Of a DNA stretch of 64,000 nucleotides, positions 45,520-54,811 are shown one piece after another. The position numbers and the translations under genes were made by a program. Below the pieces are notes generated by a model. The model was given only the letters and a program-made list of their open reading frames with translations. It was not told the DNA's origin and ran no database searches. Every line of letters starts with the position of its first letter. Within the stretch, counting starts at the first letter, position 1. The stretch comes from Rummeliibacillus sp963792445 (GTDB lineage Bacteria; Bacillota; Bacilli; Bacillales_A; Planococcaceae). Location of the stretch: positions 248,001 to 312,000 of the forward strand of contig CAWBWO010000014.1 in the NCBI GenBank assembly GCA_963792445.1, given 5' to 3'.

Positions 45520-46458
45520 TTGAAAAAACAAATTTTTGCGGTGTTAACAGCGATGTGCTTAACAACAGCTGTAGTTGCACCTACAACAAGTTATGCAAGT
45601 ACGAATTCATCCCAAACTTCAAATGATGTGGTAAATGAAAAACTAGGCGATCCAATTGTAGTTTTTGGTGGAAGTTTATCTGATAGTGAAAAAGCAAGTG
45701 TAAAAAATAGTTTAGGAATTTCTAATGATACTACTGTTAAAGAAATCACCATCAATGGTGCTGATATTGCCAAATATATAGAAAATGGAAACTCAAGTGC
45801 ACGTCTTTATTCATCCGCTAAAATTACGCCAAAAGATAAGGGTGCAGGTTTAGTTATCAATATTGTGACACCTGAGAATATTACAGAAGTAACAGCTGAT
45901 ATGTATTCAAATGCCATGCTTACTGCAGGTATTGAAGATGCAACGGTTGAAGTAGCAGCTCCTAAAAAAGTAACAGGACATTCTGCATTAGCTGGAATTT
46001 ATAAAGCATACGAAGTAACAACAGGGAAAACATTAGACAAAAATCGTACAGATGTAGCAAACCAAGAGCTATCCGTAGCAACTGATATTGCACAAAATTC
46101 TGGTGTAGACAATGAAAAAGTCGGCCAACTTTTAACAGAAATTAAAAAGCAAATTGCTGAACAAAAACCAGCTACAAAAGAAGATGTCCAAAAAATCGTA
46201 GATGAACAACTAAAAAAATTAGAAATTAACTTAAGCGATAAAGATCGACAATTGTTAATCGATTTGATGAACAAGATTAGCAAACTTGATATTGATTTTA
46301 GCAAGTGGTCAACACAACTAGATGATTTAAGCGGTAATATTAAAGATCAACTAACTAAAATCAATGAAGATATTAAAAGTGATACAGGGTTCTGGGCAAG
46401 CGTGAAAGCTTTCTTCCAAAAAATTATCGATGGAATCAGTAGCATCTTCGACAAATAG
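45520..46458 (+). CDS. Secreted DUF1002 protein (YpuA-like)
   Basis: Exported protein of 312 residues. A signal peptide with a likely Ala-X-Ala cut (TTSYAS) covers about residues 1-27. The middle part (LGDPIVVFGGSLSDSEKASVKNSLGI, then AGLVINIVTPENITEVTADMYSNAMLTAGIEDATVEVAAPKKVTGHSALAGIYKAYE, quoted here in pieces) matches DUF1002, known as YpuA in B. subtilis. The last 80 residues are coiled and amphipathic. Function is unknown. The start is TTG at 45520 after AAGGAGGAAA. Confidence 0.85.
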   Translation: MKKQIFAVLTAMCLTTAVVAPTTSYASTNSSQTSNDVVNEKLGDPIVVFGGSLSDSEKASVKNSLGISNDTTVKEITINGADIAKYIENGNSSARLYSSAKITPKDKGAGLVINIVTPENITEVTADMYSNAMLTAGIEDATVEVAAPKKVTGHSALAGIYKAYEVTTGKTLDKNRTDVANQELSVATDIAQNSGVDNEKVGQLLTEIKKQIAEQKPATKEDVQKIVDEQLKKLEINLSDKDRQLLIDLMNKISKLDIDFSKWSTQLDDLSGNIKDQLTKINEDIKSDTGFWASVKAFFQKIIDGISSIFDK

Positions 46459-46473
46459 TAGTTTGAATAAAAA

Positions 46474-46503
46474 ATCCTTATATGGCCAATGCTATATAAG
46501 GAT
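46474..46503 (+). terminator. Possible terminator after the DUF1002 gene
   Basis: ATCCTTATAT pairs with ATATAAGGAT, but the T tract is broken. The region 46504-46748 is A+T-rich with nothing else that I can support. Confidence 0.5.
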
Positions 46504-46748
46504 TCTTTATATATGAATCAATTTCATAATTCAAAGATTTGATGAAAAGTATGAAGACATTTCATACTAAAATAAAATTAGTATGAAAATAGTTTTTCAT
46601 CGCCTTCTAGAAGAGTGTTCATTCCTGCTTTCTAGTCCGGTATAACATATTTTTACTAAAGCAAATTTAATTTTGATAAATTAATGCGCAATTATTGCAG
46701 GAATAGTTTGTCTTACATTAGAATTTAATAACTTGGAGGTGCAAATAA

Positions 46749-47030
46749 ATGGAATTTCAATTGAGTAAAAGAGAAGATGGCGAATATGCATTCGAAAGCA
46801 GAAATGCTGGTAAAGTAATCGCAGAGATTATTTGGACACAATTAGGCGATGTAATGGTCATTGATCATACATTTGTTGATACATCATTACGTGGTCAAGG
46901 CGTTGCCAAACAATTACTAGATCGCGCAGCAAATTATGCACGAGAAAACCACTATAAGATTAGCCCTGTATGCTCATATGTTGTAAAAGCATTTGAAGCG
47001 TCAAATAGCTATGACGATGTGAAAGTATAA
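46749..47030 (+). CDS. Small GNAT-like protein (YjdJ family)
   Basis: Protein of 93 residues consisting of a short GNAT core: VMVIDHTFVDTSLRGQGVAKQLLDRAANYAREN and ISPVCSYVVKAFE. This is the YjdJ/NATD1 group, in which acetyl-CoA binding is expected but no substrate is known. The ATG at 46749 has TTGGAGGTG upstream. Single gene with a strong terminator. Confidence 0.88.
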   Translation: MEFQLSKREDGEYAFESRNAGKVIAEIIWTQLGDVMVIDHTFVDTSLRGQGVAKQLLDRAANYARENHYKISPVCSYVVKAFEASNSYDDVKV

Positions 47031-47049
47031 AATCTATTCAATCAAGAAA

Positions 47050-47094
47050 AAAGCTGACTTCTAAGAATGAACATTCGCTTAGAAGTCAGCTTTA
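47050..47094 (+). terminator. Intrinsic terminator after the YjdJ-like gene
   Basis: AAAGCTGACTTCTAAG and CTTAGAAGTCAGCTTT form a 16-bp perfect stem. Confidence 0.85.
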
Positions 47095-47184
47095 TGTTTG
47101 GGTTCTGTTCAAATGAAGAAAGTGAAACTTTTCTAGAAGATACACGTATAGTAATTTATAAGTAAAAAATATAGAGGTGATTTA

Positions 47185-47673
47185 GTGAAAAGGACAGTAG
47201 AAGTAGTTTTTGGAATTATTGGTTCACTTTTCAATGCACTCGCAATTACATTTATGGGCATTATGTTAGCAGGTATGAACCAACTCAAAAATAATACACA
47301 AATTCAGGATGAGTTGGTTTCACAATTTGAAAACGAATTTTCAAAAGATCCACAATTTCAGGACATAGACGTTCAATCTTTTTCTAATAGCATGATGTCT
47401 GTTATTAATAGTTTTGGACCTTTAGGTTGGTTTATCATCATTTGCTTTATCATTAGCTTTGTACTGGGAATTATTGCAATGGTATCAGCTGTAAGAGCAA
47501 AAGGAAAGAAAGCTAATATTGCAGGTGCTATGTTTATTGTAGCTGGCGTGTTAGGTGGTATTTTATCGCCGACATCCATCATTTATTATATTGCTGCAAT
47601 TATCTGTTTTGTACGTAAACCAAAAGTTGTAGAGACAACTGATTTAGACGCTCCATATATCGAGCAAGCCTAA
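47185..47673 (+). CDS. DUF4064-type membrane protein
   Basis: Membrane protein of 162 residues with about four hydrophobic segments: 5-28, then after a polar stretch (residues 30-70) a cluster at 75-98, 110-130 and 132-145. The layout and the start RTVEVVFGIIGSLFNALAI fit the DUF4064 family of Firmicutes. The role is unknown. The start is GTG at 47185 after AGAGGTGA. Confidence 0.7.
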   Translation: MKRTVEVVFGIIGSLFNALAITFMGIMLAGMNQLKNNTQIQDELVSQFENEFSKDPQFQDIDVQSFSNSMMSVINSFGPLGWFIIICFIISFVLGIIAMVSAVRAKGKKANIAGAMFIVAGVLGGILSPTSIIYYIAAIICFVRKPKVVETTDLDAPYIEQA

Positions 47674-47680
47674 ATCAATA

Positions 47681-47740
47681 AAGGGAGTTTTCTTAAAGAG
47701 CCATTGATGATGGCTCTTTATAGAGAACTCCTTTCTTTTT
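47681..47740 (+). terminator. Intrinsic terminator after the DUF4064 gene
   Basis: Nested stems AAGAGCCAT/ATGGCTCTT and GGAGTT/AACTCC, ending in CTTTCTTTTTTT. Confidence 0.8.
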
Positions 47741-47836
47741 TTGATAAAAAAAGAATAATATCGTATGAAAATGTGTAATTTCTAAAAAACAGGGTATAGT
47801 TATTTTAGAACGATTAAAATGGGAGGAAATGATAAT

Positions 47837-48173
47837 ATGGCAAAAAAATCATTAGTTATTGCTGGTCTTGCAGCAGGTGCATATGCATATTTTCGTAAAA
47901 AGGAAAACCGTGATAAAGCAGTAGTATGCATTTAATAGCACGAAAGATAAGGTAAGTGATTTTATAGAAAAGAACTTTTCTAATTCATCAGTAAATGTTG
48001 CAGCGGATTCATTCGTTACAACATATGCGGATGGTAATACAAATGAGAAAATGACATATAATGATGATGATACAAAAATGATTGCTGAAGGTTCTGCAAC
48101 AGCTATTCAGTATGAAAATGCAGAACAACATGATGCTTTAAATGGTGTTAAGCCACCAAATACACTTAACTAA
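47837..48173 (+). pseudogene. Small uncharacterised protein, one frameshift
   Basis: Reads MAKKSLVIAGLAAGAYAYFRKKENRDKAV, a short N-terminal hydrophobic segment, then stops at 47932 in the given frame. Deleting the T at 47927 opens the rest: AFNSTKDKVSDFIEKNF ... GVKPPNTLN, ending at 48173, about 111 residues. Composition stays protein-like through both parts. I do not recognise the family; it superficially recalls YtxH-type small membrane-anchored proteins. The ATG follows GGGAGGAAA. Confidence 0.6.
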
Positions 48174-48267
48174 TTATTCTACATTCAAAAAAGACTCAAA
48201 AGCCAGAGAGCTTGGTACTGCACCCCAAAAGTTAGAGTAAAAAAACTAACTTTTGGGGTGATTTTTT

Positions 48268-48829
48268 ATGACTAAATATAGTGAAGAATTTAAATTCATG
48301 GTGGTTCAAGAATATTTAAGTGGCTCTCTGGGATATCGAGCGATAGCGAAGAAGTATGGTATAGGTGATTCTCCATTAAGGAGATGGGTACGTGCTTATA
48401 AAGAATTTGGGGCGTAACGGCTTATCCATTAAGAAAACGAAGCAGTTTTATTCTGTTCAATTCAAATTAGATGTATTAAACTTTATGAAACGAACAGGTG
48501 CTTCCTATCAAGATACTGCGATTCACTTTAACTTGAATGATCCAACTTTAGTTGCTAGTTGGTATCATCGTTTTTTAAAAGAAGGGATAGAGGGCCTGCA
48601 AAAAAAATCCAAGGGGCGTCCGTCTATGTCTAAGAAACAAAAATCAACAGCGAATAACCAAAAAAAAACAATGTCACGTGAGGAGCAGCTAGAACGCGAA
48701 AATGAACTGCTTCGTTTAGAGGTGGCGTATTTAAAAAAGTTGAAGGCTTTTCGAGAGAATCCAGATGCCTTCCTCGAAAAGCACAAGCTGCCATCGCCTT
48801 CGAACTTAAACAAGAAGGATTTCGATTAA
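48268..48829 (+). pseudogene. IS3-family transposase OrfA, one frameshift
   Basis: DNA-binding protein of about 186 residues with two helix-turn-helix parts: YSEEFKFMVVQEYLSGSLGYRAIAKKYG and YSVQFKLDVLNFMKRTGASYQDTAIHFNLN, then a leucine-zipper-like coiled coil (REEQLERENELLRLEVAYLKKLK). One surplus G in the GGGG at 48409-48412 breaks the frame; removing it restores KEFGRNGLSIKKTK. A slippery A AAA AAG at 48733-48739 would let ribosomes shift -1 into OrfB, as in IS150. Confidence 0.85.
48733..48739 (+). other. Programmed -1 frameshift site in the IS
   Basis: Heptamer A AAA AAG in the OrfA frame (codons tta-aaa-aag). A shift of -1 here enters the OrfB frame without a stop until the 48901 indel. 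Confidence 0.65.
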
Positions 48830-49657
48830 AAGATATTTTAAAACAAGTGGATATTCCAGAAGCGACGTATCATTATCATATCAAACTGATGGGGCAAAAA
48901 GGATCCAGACGTAGAGTGGAAAGCCTTGATTTTAGAGACTTTCGAAAAACATGAAGGTCGATATGGCTACCGCCGAATTCATGCGGAATTAAGAGTGCAA
49001 GGACATACAATTAATCATAAAAAGGTACAACGAATTATGAAAAACCTAGGGTTGAAATGCGTAAAATTCGTACGTAAATCACGCTATAAATCCTACAAAG
49101 GAACAGTTGGGAAAGTCGCTAAAAACCTTTTGAATCGTAGATTCAGAACGCCATATGCCCTACAAAAATTGGTGACTGATGTAACTGAATTTAAATGTAC
49201 AGATGATGAAAAATTATATATAAGTCCAATAATGGACTTATATAATGGTGAAATTATTGGGTTTAGTATGTCAAAACGGCCAAGCCTAGATTTTGTATTA
49301 GATTCACTTAAACAAGTACTTCCAATCATTCAGAAACGTGCTGAATATCGGACAACAATTCATTCCGATCAAGGATGGCACTATCAACACAATACGTGGG
49401 TGAAAACATTAAGGCAGAACAGGATTTTTCAAAGCATGTCTCGTAAAGCAACATGCGCAGACAATGCGGCCATGGAGAACTTCTTTAGCTTACTAAAACA
49501 GGAAATGTATTATGGAGAACAATTAATCTCTTACGAAGCATTACAAAAGAAAATAAAAGAGTATATCAATTATTATAATAATGTTCGTATTAAACAAAAA
49601 CTGGCCGGCATGAGTCCAGTAAATTACCGAAAACATGCCAGCCAATTAGCTGCATAA
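48792..49657 (+). pseudogene. IS3-family transposase OrfB (DDE integrase), one frameshift
   Basis: Catalytic part of the transposase. The HTH_21-like lead (HEGRYGYRRIHAELRVQGHTINHKKVQRIMK) precedes the rve integrase core with the DDE residues in TDVTEFKC, HSDQGWHYQ and ADNAAMENFF. A surplus G at 48901-48902 separates the N-terminal part (AIAFELKQEGFRLKDILKQ) from the rest; removing it gives MGQKDPDVEWKALI. It is expressed mainly as the OrfAB fusion by -1 frameshifting. The start given is approximate. Confidence 0.85.
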
Positions 49658-49724
49658 TAAAAACTCTAACTTTAAGGGGTCACTACCCTTTTGAGTCTTT
49701 TTTAAAGCGTTCTATAAATGTTTC

Positions 49725-51237
49725 TTAGTTTTCTTCAGGAAGCATTGTTCCGTATTTAGCTAAGTTTGTGTGGAATGATAGTGCTTTTTCTAGAACGTGA
49801 GGAGTTTGACCGCCACGTTCTTTTGCTTCTTCAAAATAAGCACGTAAAACAGGTTTAAACTTAGGATGTGCACAGTTTTCGATAATTAGTTCTGCACGTT
49901 CTCGAGGAGCTAATCCACGTAAATCTGCAATACCTTGTTCAGTCACAACTACATCAACATCATGTTCAGTGTGGTCGATGTGTGAAGCAAATGGAACAAC
50001 TGATGAGATTTTACCATCTTTTGCATATGATTTTGTAATGAAGATAGAAATACGAGAAGCACGAGCAAAGTCGCCAGAACCACCGATACCATTCATCATT
50101 TTTGTACCAGACACATGTGTTGAGTTTACGTTTCCATAGATATCAAATTCAAGAGCTGTATTCATAGCAATTAATCCCATACGACGGATTAGTTCAGGGT
50201 TGTTTGAAATTTCTTGTGGGCGTAAAACTAATTTGTCAGCGTATTTTTCTAAATTGTTATATACTTTTTCCATTTTTTCTTCAGATAAAGTTGTAGAGCA
50301 ACCTGAAGCAAATTTAACTTTTCCTGCATCAATTAAATCGAATACAGCATCTTGTAGTACTTCAGAGTATACTTCTAAGTCTTTAAATTCAGAGTTAACC
50401 ATACCACCAAGTACTGCATTCGCTACAGAACCAACACCAGATTGAAGTGGAGCAAGTTTTTCTGTTAAACGACCTTCTTTAATTTCGTTACGTAAGAATT
50501 CTAAAATGTAATCAGCGATTTGTTGTGTTTCATCATCGATTGGTGTAATGGATGATGGTGAATCTTCTTGGTCAGTAATAACAACTGCCACTACTTTATC
50601 AAGATCTAATGGAATACCAATTGTACCAATTCGATCAGATGCTTTAGCAAGTGGGATTGGGCCACGTTCGCCTTGATCTTCAGGAATGTAAATATCATGG
50701 ATTCCTTCAAGTGCTGGATAGGCAGCAAGGTTTAATTCGATAATTACTTTGTCTGCTTTTTGAACGAAGATAGGAGAGTTTCCAACAGAAGTTGTTGGGA
50801 TTAACATACCATCTTCTGTAATTGCAGTTGCTTCAATTACGGCTACGTCGATGCCTTTAATAGCGCCTTGACGTAGGTATTCAGATGTTACAGATAAATG
50901 TTGGTCAACGAAGTATAAATCACCTTTGTTGATGTGGCTACGCATTGTGCGGTCCAATTGGAATGGTAATCGTTTTCTGATGATTCCAGCATCTGACATC
51001 AATTTATCTAGATCAGAACCTAGAGATGCACCAGTATAAATATCAACTTTAAAATCTTCTTTTTCGGAACGTTTTACTAATGCCATAGGAATAGCTTTTG
51101 CATCACCAGAGCGAGTAAAACCGACTTAATCCTAGTGTCATTCCATCTTTAATGAATTGTGCAGCTTCATCAGCTGACATTACTTTTTTTGCAAGTTCTT
51201 GATTACGAAGTCTATCTTCTACTTGAATTAAAGTCAC
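49725..51237 (-). pseudogene. Acetyl-CoA hydrolase / succinyl-CoA:acetate CoA-transferase, one frameshift
   Basis: CoA-transferase of about 503 residues that moves CoA between acetate and another acid, or hydrolyses acetyl-CoA. Motifs: TLGLSGFTRSGDAKAIPMALVKR at the N-terminus, GVGSVANAVLGGM with the downstream EVYSEVLQDAVFDLID (catalytic Glu of the family), and ASGCSTTLS. One surplus base at 51123 breaks the frame after 40 residues; the downstream ATG at 51086 alone would give 453 residues. The start is GTG at 51237 after AAGGGAAGA. The LytTR regulator next to it may control it. Confidence 0.85.
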
Positions 51238-51432
51238 GAAAATCTTCCCTTCTATATTAACAGAAAAATTTAATATCTATAATTGTGTGAAAAGCTTCTG
51301 AAAGGTGTCAGAGTTTATTCGATAGTTATATAACTGGCTTATATACTATCACTAAATTGTCACAATTTGTTTGCAACCGCATGAAAGGCCTTAAATAATG
51401 AATCAGACAGAAATTTGGTGAGTTAAAGAGAA

Positions 51433-51470
51433 AAGGAGTTGTCCAAAATAGTTTTTGGACAACTCCTTTA
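51433..51470 (-). terminator. Terminator after the LytTR gene
   Basis: AAAGGAGTTGTCCAAAA and TTTTGGACAACTCCTTT form a 17-bp perfect stem. Confidence 0.85.
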
Positions 51471-51490
51471 AATATTTGTGGAAATAAATT

Positions 51491-52141
51491 CTAAAATCCT
51501 AGAGAACGACGGAAATAACTTGCATAACGTTGACTAACAGGAATGCGTGTTCCATCTTTCATAATTAGTAGGAATGTAGAGTGGGAATCTGGTTGGATTT
51601 CTTCGATATAATCAATATTCACGATATACGAACGGTGGCAACGGATAAACGTATCGGGTGATAAGAAGAGTTCAAGATCACTTAAATTTAATCGGTGATA
51701 TCCTTCTTTTTTCATCGTTTTGACAAATGTTTTACGAAGCTGTGTTTCTAAATAAATTACTTCATTGTGTTTTACTGGGTACCAGCAGTCATCAATTTTA
51801 ATGGTAATATAATTTGTTAAGAAAGGAGAAGGCTTTTGCGGGAATATTGCTGTGATTGCACCTTTTGATTCCCCTTCTTCCATTAATGGAATACTCATAC
51901 CATAGTAAGGAATGCCAAATACATCAGGTTCAATGAATGAATTTATTTTTTGCCCATAGTCAAGTGCCTTTTGAGTTGCAGATCCTTCTGGTATGTCGTC
52001 ACCAGGTTTTATCTTCAAGTCAATTTTCTTACTTGGTTGATAATATAAATATTTTTCTGTATCTGAAATAACGATTGACGTGTTATCTGGAAAGAATTCC
52101 TTAATAACATCTATCAATTCCTCGATCGAACGTGGATCCAT
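51491..52141 (-). CDS. LytTR-type transcriptional regulator
   Basis: Regulator of 216 residues with a PAS-like sensory N-terminal half (SIVISDTEKYLYYQPSKKIDL ... GIPYYGMSIPLMEEGESKGAITAIFP) and a C-terminal LytTR DNA-binding domain (EVIYLETQLRKTFVKTM ... FIRCHRSYIVNIDYIEEIQPDS ... IPVSQRYASYFR). It has no response-regulator receiver domain, so it acts as a one-component sensor. It lies upstream of, and on the same strand as, the CoA-transferase gene, separated by a terminator. Ligand unknown. Confidence 0.85.
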   Translation of the reverse strand: MDPRSIEELIDVIKEFFPDNTSIVISDTEKYLYYQPSKKIDLKIKPGDDIPEGSATQKALDYGQKINSFIEPDVFGIPYYGMSIPLMEEGESKGAITAIFPQKPSPFLTNYITIKIDDCWYPVKHNEVIYLETQLRKTFVKTMKKEGYHRLNLSDLELFLSPDTFIRCHRSYIVNIDYIEEIQPDSHSTFLLIMKDGTRIPVSQRYASYFRRSLGF

Positions 52142-52614
52142 TAATTCCTACCTCGTTTCTTTCCATTCTTAAGGTTTCTTCACAATATTCTACTATAAAT
52201 GAATGAATAAATTAAGTATGAATAAATTAAGCATAGATATTCATTCTATATCATCATACATAAAGTGTGAGAAATTTTGTCTATATAAATACTATAATTT
52301 GATACATTCTAAAAATAAAGATAAAATTTCCTATCTTATATCATCGTGTTATTAAATTTTTCTACTGCTAGTTAGAATCTTTTTAATGGGAAAACATTAA
52401 AATTACTCCTATATAGTTTATCAACGTTCTATATTTATTTCCATAAATATTACTTTTATAATTGTATATTCGATGAGGATAATGTCCCATTAGTATTTTA
52501 CGTCATTTTTCTTCATACTTGGTTAATAAAACTATTTTCATATTACCTTTTTCGTTATATAGTAAGAATAATGTAATAAAAAAGTGTGTAACTTTATAGA
52601 AAGATGGGGAGTTT
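52142..52614. other. A+T-rich intergenic region, 473 bp
   Basis: Separates two divergent regulator genes. A direct repeat GAATAAATTAAG-ATGAATAAATTAAG lies at about 52203-52230. Otherwise I see only A+T-rich sequence, with no hairpin or frame that I would call. Confidence 0.5.
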
Positions 52615-53400
52615 ATGCTAGAACAACAATATTCCATTTCTGAAGCAATCTCTAAAAGGTATTTCCAAGAAATTGAGACGTTGAATGACTATGAGGGTAT
52701 AGAGAGATTCTTCGATATTGAAGCTCAATTACTAAGGGAAGTTTACCAATTAGAAGCTAACGATGCGAAAGTATCTTTGCATCAATTACTTGATATTATT
52801 TTGGTGCGCACTGGGAAGAACTTTTTTAAAGCAATCAGGCATTATTTTGTAATTTTATCTTCTGTAGTTACAAGAAAGTTAATAGAAAATCAGGCGCCCA
52901 CTAAAAAGGCATTTGCTTTCAATACGGCATGTGTAGATATGATTGATGAGAGGCTAAACGATGCAGAATTTTACCAATTTGCTGACGATTTAATCGAATT
53001 TTATATTTATGTCATCTCAGAAAGAAAACAACCTTCATATAAGCACCAAACTGTTAATAAGGTAATCATGTATATTGATGATGAAGTAGAAACAGATTTG
53101 TCGGTAGAAGATATCGCAGCGTACTTTTCTATTAGTACGAGCCACTTGTCTCGAATTTTTAAAGAACATGTAGGTATTACATTAGTTGAGTACTTAAATG
53201 TTCGTAGAGTAGAAGAATCTCAGTATTATTTACGACATACAAATAAAAGTATATCTGATATCTCAGAGCAATTCCATTTTTGTAATCAAAGCTACTATAC
53301 TCGTATTTTCAAAAAATATGTTAAAGTAACACCAAAGCACTTTAGGGATAAACCAGATCACCCCTATTTCCGCTTCCAATTACCTGAGAGACTTTTATAA
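52615..53400 (+). CDS. AraC-family transcriptional regulator
   Basis: Protein of 261 residues with a C-terminal pair of helix-turn-helix motifs (LSVEDIAAYFSISTSHLSRIFKEHVGITLVEYLNVRRVEES and SISDISEQFHFCNQSYYTRIFKKYVKVTPKHFR, quoted as two short anchors: SHLSRIFKEH and SYYTRIFKKY). The first 150 residues are helical and match no sensor domain that I recognise. The ATG follows GGGGAG. Target unknown; the gene is not adjacent to an obvious transport or metabolic operon. Confidence 0.85.
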   Translation: MLEQQYSISEAISKRYFQEIETLNDYEGIERFFDIEAQLLREVYQLEANDAKVSLHQLLDIILVRTGKNFFKAIRHYFVILSSVVTRKLIENQAPTKKAFAFNTACVDMIDERLNDAEFYQFADDLIEFYIYVISERKQPSYKHQTVNKVIMYIDDEVETDLSVEDIAAYFSISTSHLSRIFKEHVGITLVEYLNVRRVEESQYYLRHTNKSISDISEQFHFCNQSYYTRIFKKYVKVTPKHFRDKPDHPYFRFQLPERLL

Positions 53401-53505
53401 TAAAAATAATTACATATAATTTGTGACCTTGCATGACTTTGATTTGATAAGTATCCTCTAAATAATGTATACTTCCTATAGCTTTAGAAATTGTAGGTGA
53501 AAATA

Positions 53506-54357
53506 TTGAAGAAGAAACTTTGGTTAATCTCAATGCTTGGTTTAGCACCATTCGTGCTAGCAGGCTGTAATGCAGTAAAAAACCAACAAGGCTTTTTTTA
53601 TAGTACTTTCGTAAAACCAATGAGATTTCTGTTAGATTTCTTCAGTAACCATGTATTTAACGGTAGTTATGGTGTAGCGATTATCCTAATCACTGTACTT
53701 ATTCGTTTAATATTGATGCCTTTCATGCTTAAAAACTACAAAAATCAACAAGGCATGAAAGAGAAAATGGATAAATTGAAGCCAGAAATGGACGAAATCC
53801 AACAGAAATTAAAAGCAGCAAAAACAAAAGAAGAACAAATGGCTTTACAACAAGAAATGATGGGCTTGTACAAAAAGCATAACGTCAACCCTATGAATAT
53901 GGGATGTCTTCCTGTTATCATTCAAATGCCAATTATTATGGGCTTATACTATGCTATTTTATACTCTGGTGAAGTTAAAGCACATCATTTCCTATGGTAC
54001 GAACTTGGAAAACCGGATATTGTCATGACACTTATTGCAGGTGTTGTTTACTTCGTTCAAGCACAAGTATCATTATGGACAGTTCCAGAACAACAAAAAA
54101 GTCAAATGAAAATGATGATGTACATCTCACCAATCATGATTATGTTCATCTCATTCTCTAGCATGTCAGCATTACCGCTATACTGGTCAGTCAGTGGTGC
54201 GATTTTAATTTTCCAAACATATCTTGGTCGTAAATTCTATTCACAACATCCAGAAAAAGCAACAAAAGAAGTTGCAAAAGCAACGGATGAAGATCGAAAA
54301 CTTACACCAGCAGAAAAACAAGCTGCTAAGTCAGCTAAAAAGAAATCAAAAAAATAG
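53506..54357 (+). CDS. yidC: Membrane protein insertase YidC/OxaA
   Basis: Lipoprotein insertase of 283 residues that places membrane proteins together with or without SecYEG. A lipobox LAGC ends the signal (VLAGCNAVKN). The hydrophobic core has the conserved ILITVLIRLILMPF with its groove Arg, and five membrane segments including QMPIIMGLYYAI; the lysine-rich tail binds ribosomes. The start TTG at 53506 follows TAGGTGA; GTG at 53497 is also in frame. Not next to rnpA, so it may be the second paralogue (YqjG type). Confidence 0.92.
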   Translation: MKKKLWLISMLGLAPFVLAGCNAVKNQQGFFYSTFVKPMRFLLDFFSNHVFNGSYGVAIILITVLIRLILMPFMLKNYKNQQGMKEKMDKLKPEMDEIQQKLKAAKTKEEQMALQQEMMGLYKKHNVNPMNMGCLPVIIQMPIIMGLYYAILYSGEVKAHHFLWYELGKPDIVMTLIAGVVYFVQAQVSLWTVPEQQKSQMKMMMYISPIMIMFISFSSMSALPLYWSVSGAILIFQTYLGRKFYSQHPEKATKEVAKATDEDRKLTPAEKQAAKSAKKKSKK

Positions 54358-54364
54358 TAAAGTC

Positions 54365-54397
54365 AAAATCGGGGCGAATGCTGTCCCGATTTTTTCA
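54365..54397 (+). terminator. Intrinsic terminator after yidC
   Basis: AAATCGGG pairs with CCCGATTT, followed by TTTT. Confidence 0.85.
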
Positions 54398-54424
54398 TGT
54401 GACATTTAATTAGGAGGATATATA

Positions 54425-54670
54425 TTGAACGCAAAAGTAGTATCAGGTGTACTTGTTGCAATCACAAGTATATTAGCTGTCGTCTTCGTCATTAAACAAA
54501 ATTTTAACCTTGCCGTATTATTCATAACACTTATGTTTACTATTACCAACACATTCCGTGCAAAGGATATGGCAAAACAAGGCTATCAAAAAGAAGCAAA
54601 ATGGATGAAAGGTGTAGCCTATTTCTTCGGAATTGCGACACTTGTTGAATTATTTATTATTATCTTTTAA
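54425..54670 (+). CDS. Small membrane protein, unknown function
   Basis: Protein of 81 residues with two hydrophobic N-terminal segments (VVSGVLVAITSILAVVFVI and LAVLFITLMFTITNTF) and one at the C-terminus (GVAYFFGIATLVELFIIIF), separated by the polar stretch RAKDMAKQGYQKEAKWMK. I do not recognise the family. The start TTG at 54425 has a strong TAGGAGGA site, and a terminator follows, so it is probably a real gene. Confidence 0.7.
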   Translation: MNAKVVSGVLVAITSILAVVFVIKQNFNLAVLFITLMFTITNTFRAKDMAKQGYQKEAKWMKGVAYFFGIATLVELFIIIF

Positions 54671-54673
54671 TAA

Positions 54674-54713
54674 AAACGGTATCAATGCATCTTGTTGTAT
54701 GATACCGTTTTTC
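54674..54713 (+). terminator. Intrinsic terminator
   Basis: AAACGGTATCA pairs with TGATACCGTTT, followed by TT and a C. Confidence 0.8.
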
Positions 54714-54811
54714 CGTATAGTAAGGTGAAAATAATTTTCGTAGTATTATTTTTGGCCATGAATCGGTTTATAATATGATTTGTTTAAAAGTTTAATAGAG
54801 GTGTTCACAAA

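Larger units (their letters stand above)
48219..49683 (+). mobile_element. IS3-family (IS150-like) insertion sequence
   Basis: About 1465 bp with imperfect inverted ends (left TGCACCCCAAAAGTTAGAGT, right, reversed, TGACCCCTTAAAGTTAGAGT). It carries the two overlapping reading frames of an IS3-family transposase. TAC occurs on both sides (48216-48218 and 49684-49686), a candidate 3-bp target duplication. It is inserted in the loop of an intrinsic terminator. Confidence 0.9.
48186..49705. terminator. Intrinsic terminator split by an IS element
   Basis: AAAAGACTCAAAAG just left of the insertion sequence and CTTTTGAGTCTTTT just right of it are exact reverse complements with A and T tails. Without the IS they would be a single hairpin of about 50 nt between converging genes. 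Confidence 0.7.
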
